NCBI GenBank assembly: GCA_946535455.1
Contig: CAMNDO010000023.1
Location: forward strand, 1-7,839
From: an uncultured Caryophanales bacterium
Lineage (GTDB): Bacteria > Bacillota_I > Bacilli_A > RF39 > UBA660
DNA: 7,839 bases
Direction: 5' to 3'
The notes under the pieces are model-generated. The model did not search any database and was not told where the DNA came from. It was given only the letters and a program-made list of their open reading frames with translations. Positions 6,117 through 7,839 of this stretch are shown here, in pieces. Numbering within the stretch: position 1 is the stretch's first letter; the number at the start of each line of letters is the position of its first letter. The position numbers and the translations under genes were made by a program.

Positions 6117-6893
6117 ATGAATGAAGAGAATCAAATTCCAAATTATTATGAAGAAAGCAAAAAAAAGAAAAAAAATATTTTACCGATTATTTTACTCGTT
6201 GTCGCAATCGTATTTTGTGTAGTAGGAGCTGTTTTAGCAAAACAGTATGGAGTTTTCCCATTTACAAAGAAAGAAAAAACTCCAGATACTCCTGTAATTG
6301 GAGGAGAAGTTGCGAATAATGCTGATATTGAACTTGCCTTAGCAGACTTAACATCAGGATTAATTTGTAATGGTATTTATGACTTTATTACAAATGGTAA
6401 AAAAGAAGCTAAAGATGTCTCTTCTCTAAGAGCTTATACCATCGCAGAACAAAATTATTTCTTTTCTTTAGGAGAAAATGAAATTTCTTTAGACGATTTT
6501 CAAAATCAAATTAAAATCTATTTAGGTGAAAATTATGAATTTCATCCAGAAGAAATAGATTATAATGGACAAAGTTGTCCATCTTATCGATATGATGCAG
6601 AAAATAAAAAGTTCATAAAACAAGAAACGGCTTGTGGTGGTTCTTGTGGAGCAAAAGTATATCAAGTAAGTAGTGTAGAAGAAAAAGATGGAACAGTAGA
6701 AGCTTATGTTAAAATTGTATTCTATGACAATGAAACAAACGCTTATTATGCGGATCCAGAAAAAACAACTTTAATTGCAGATTCGAATACTTTTACTCCA
6801 GAATCTTTAGAATCAGGAGAAGTTTATAAGTTTATTTTTCAAAGAGTAGATGATAAATTCCAATTTGTTTCATCTGAAAAAGTAATTGCATAA
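6117..6893 (+). CDS. Single-pass membrane protein of unknown function, coupled to the pseudouridine synthase gene
   Basis: A 258-residue protein I do not recognise. Its ATG lies one base after the upstream stop. Its Shine-Dalgarno AAGGAGG (6101-6107) is inside the end of the upstream gene, so translation is probably coupled and the transcript shared. Residues 1-20 are hydrophilic with a Lys cluster (15-19). Residues about 21-42 form a transmembrane helix, probably N-in, leaving residues 43-258 outside. The outer part has a short Pro/Lys linker (51-62) and a mixed alpha/beta sequence with no catalytic motif I can name. It contains four cysteines (84, 154, 173, 177), the last two as CGGSC, with a fifth (34) in the membrane helix. 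Disulfides are possible but inferred. The coding sequence has normal codon use and a clear terminator, so it is a real gene. Confidence 0.85.
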   Translation: MNEENQIPNYYEESKKKKKNILPIILLVVAIVFCVVGAVLAKQYGVFPFTKKEKTPDTPVIGGEVANNADIELALADLTSGLICNGIYDFITNGKKEAKDVSSLRAYTIAEQNYFFSLGENEISLDDFQNQIKIYLGENYEFHPEEIDYNGQSCPSYRYDAENKKFIKQETACGGSCGAKVYQVSSVEEKDGTVEAYVKIVFYDNETNAYYADPEKTTLIADSNTFTPESLESGEVYKFIFQRVDDKFQFVSSEKVIA

Positions 6894-6919
6894 ATCGAAG
6901 AAAATTCTTCGATTTTTTT
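6892..6919 (+). terminator. Rho-independent terminator of the pseudouridine synthase operon
   Basis: A perfect 9-bp stem, aaatcgaag (6892-6900) with cttcgattt (6907-6915), encloses an aaaatt loop and continues into seven T (6913-6919). It starts inside the stop codon of the upstream gene (6891-6893). Confidence 0.93.
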
Positions 6920-6941
6920 GTTTATACTTGAAATGTAAACA
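6919..6941. promoter_or_regulatory. Candidate operator: inverted repeat over the -35 of the ANL synthetase promoter
   Basis: TGTTTATA (6919-6926) and TGTAAACA (6934-6941) are inverted repeats matching at seven of eight positions with a 7-bp spacer that contains most of the -35 hexamer. The placement suits a repressor site, but the arms are A+T rich and I cannot match them to a known regulator. Confidence 0.35.
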
Positions 6942-6956
6942 ATTTTATGTTATAAT
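6928..6956 (+). promoter_or_regulatory. SigA-type promoter of the ANL synthetase gene, with extended -10
   Basis: TTGAAA (6928-6933), a 17-bp spacer and TATAAT (6951-6956), with TG at 6948-6949. This is the best promoter match in the window. Predicted start is near 6963, giving a leader of about 22 nt before the ATG. Confidence 0.85.
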
Positions 6957-6984
6957 ATAAGCGTTTTAAGGAGGGGGAATTCCT

Positions 6985-7839
6985 ATGAATAAACAAGAAT
7001 TGACTGGTTATCCATCAATTGATAAAACACACCTAAAGGATGTATCATATTTTGAAAAAAATCCAGTTATTCCTAGTATAAGCATTGCTAATACGATGAA
7101 GATTCTATGGGCAACTTGTCCAGATGATCCTGCTATCAGTTGTTTAAATTTAACGGCAACACATAAAGAATTATTAACTGATGCAAAAACAATTGCTAAA
7201 TCTTTTAAGGAAATTGGAATAAAAAAAGGCGACATTGTTTGTGTTTCTATGCCAAACTTTTATCAAGCTGTTGCAGCTTTTATAGCTGCAAATCAAATTG
7301 GTTCGATCATTACATTTTTAAATCCATTCTCTCCGGATGAAGAATTGATTTATCAATTAAATAAGTATGAATCTCTATTATTAATTAATTATGATAAAGA
7401 TTCTATTTATAATGAAAATCTAAAAAAACAAACCAAATTAAAAAATATTATTACATTAAATAGAGGAAAAGAAAGCATTAGAAAATTTAATCTTTCTTCT
7501 GAACAAATGATTGGATATTCTGATTTGATTGACTATTCTGATTTACAATTGATTGGTAATTATTATAAAGGAATTACAAATTCATTTTCTTCTGGAAATG
7601 ATGATGCATTAATTCTATTTACAAGTGGTTCTACCGGTAATCCAAAAGATATGCTATTTACGAATAAGAATTTACTGGCTGCATGTATTTACTATAAAAA
7701 TTCAGCTCACTTAGAACAATTTTCTACTAAACGCCAAAAATGGATGGCAGTTGTTCCTTTTATGTATCCGTATGGGTTTGGAGCTTCTGTTTTAGCTACA
7801 TTATTGGCAGGAAAAGAATCTTTATTGGCTCCAGATATT
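6985..7839 (+). CDS. ANL-superfamily adenylating enzyme (acyl-CoA synthetase-like), 3'-truncated by the window end
   Basis: The first 285 residues of an AMP-forming acid:CoA ligase-like enzyme, which would activate a carboxylate as an acyl-adenylate. The frame is open from ATG 6985 to the last base, with no stop. AAGGAGG (6968-6974) lies ten bases upstream. The N-terminal subdomain shows typical signatures: KSFKEIGIKKGDIVCVSMPN, then AANQIGSIITFLNPFSPDEE. The phosphate-binding loop is TSGSTGNPK (residues 213-221), preceded by ALILF. Two positions differ from common acyl-CoA synthetases: the Gly usually following PK is Asp222, and the His usual in the PLFHxxG-type A4 segment appears to be Tyr261 (PFMYPYG, 258-264). 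The C-terminal hinge and catalytic Lys domain are beyond the window, so substrate and even ligase-versus-CoA-transfer role are open. It has its own promoter. Confidence 0.88.
   Translation, partial: MNKQELTGYPSIDKTHLKDVSYFEKNPVIPSISIANTMKILWATCPDDPAISCLNLTATHKELLTDAKTIAKSFKEIGIKKGDIVCVSMPNFYQAVAAFIAANQIGSIITFLNPFSPDEELIYQLNKYESLLLINYDKDSIYNENLKKQTKLKNIITLNRGKESIRKFNLSSEQMIGYSDLIDYSDLQLIGNYYKGITNSFSSGNDDALILFTSGSTGNPKDMLFTNKNLLAACIYYKNSAHLEQFSTKRQKWMAVVPFMYPYGFGASVLATLLAGKESLLAPDI

Noticed and set aside
6976..6983. Palindrome GGAATTCC between the Shine-Dalgarno and the ATG of the ANL gene
   Set aside because: An 8-bp palindrome is expected by chance and no second copy or wider symmetry is seen.
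7008..7235. Minus-strand 75-codon ORF near the right end
   Set aside because: It is opposite the ANL synthetase frame, which has clear family motifs, promoter and ribosome site.

Overview
The window looks like a chromosomal segment of a low-GC, Gram-positive-type bacterium. The base composition is strongly A+T rich, Shine-Dalgarno sequences are strong (AGGAGG-like), rho-independent terminators are compact, there is a CIRCE/HrcA heat-shock operator, and the surface protein has Cna-B and BspA-like domains typical of gut Firmicutes. Tryptophan is encoded by TGG throughout and no gene reads through TGA, so the standard bacterial code applies, unlike in many Mollicutes. A gut Bacilli/Erysipelotrichia-like lineage is my inference; nothing here fixes the taxon.

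Layout from left to right: the 3' part of a hybrid sensor histidine kinase (1-1128, cut by the window edge) with its own terminator; a secreted, probably wall-anchored surface protein (1288-3321); a convergent gene for a membrane-anchored lytic transglycosylase-like protein (4508-3324), sharing one perfect bidirectional terminator with the surface protein; a 236-bp divergent intergenic region carrying a CIRCE-controlled promoter; a monocistronic hsp20 gene (4745-5170); a two-gene operon of an RluD-family pseudouridine synthase (5234-6115) and an unrecognised single-pass membrane protein (6117-6893); and the 5' part of an acyl-CoA synthetase-like ANL adenylating enzyme (6985 to the window end).

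The genes do not form one obvious pathway. Most are separate short transcription units, each closed by a hairpin terminator that overlaps the stop codon, and several are opened by an extended -10 (TGN) promoter. The surface protein and the transglycosylase both act at the cell wall and are convergent, but only the shared terminator links them directly.

The most unusual feature is the architecture of the surface protein. A Cna-B-type domain appears to be split in two by an inserted BspA/DUF285 repeat region of about 285 residues, and the predicted isopeptide Lys and Asn lie on opposite sides of the insert. No mobile element, CRISPR array, tRNA or rRNA is visible. No wholly new multi-gene system is evident.
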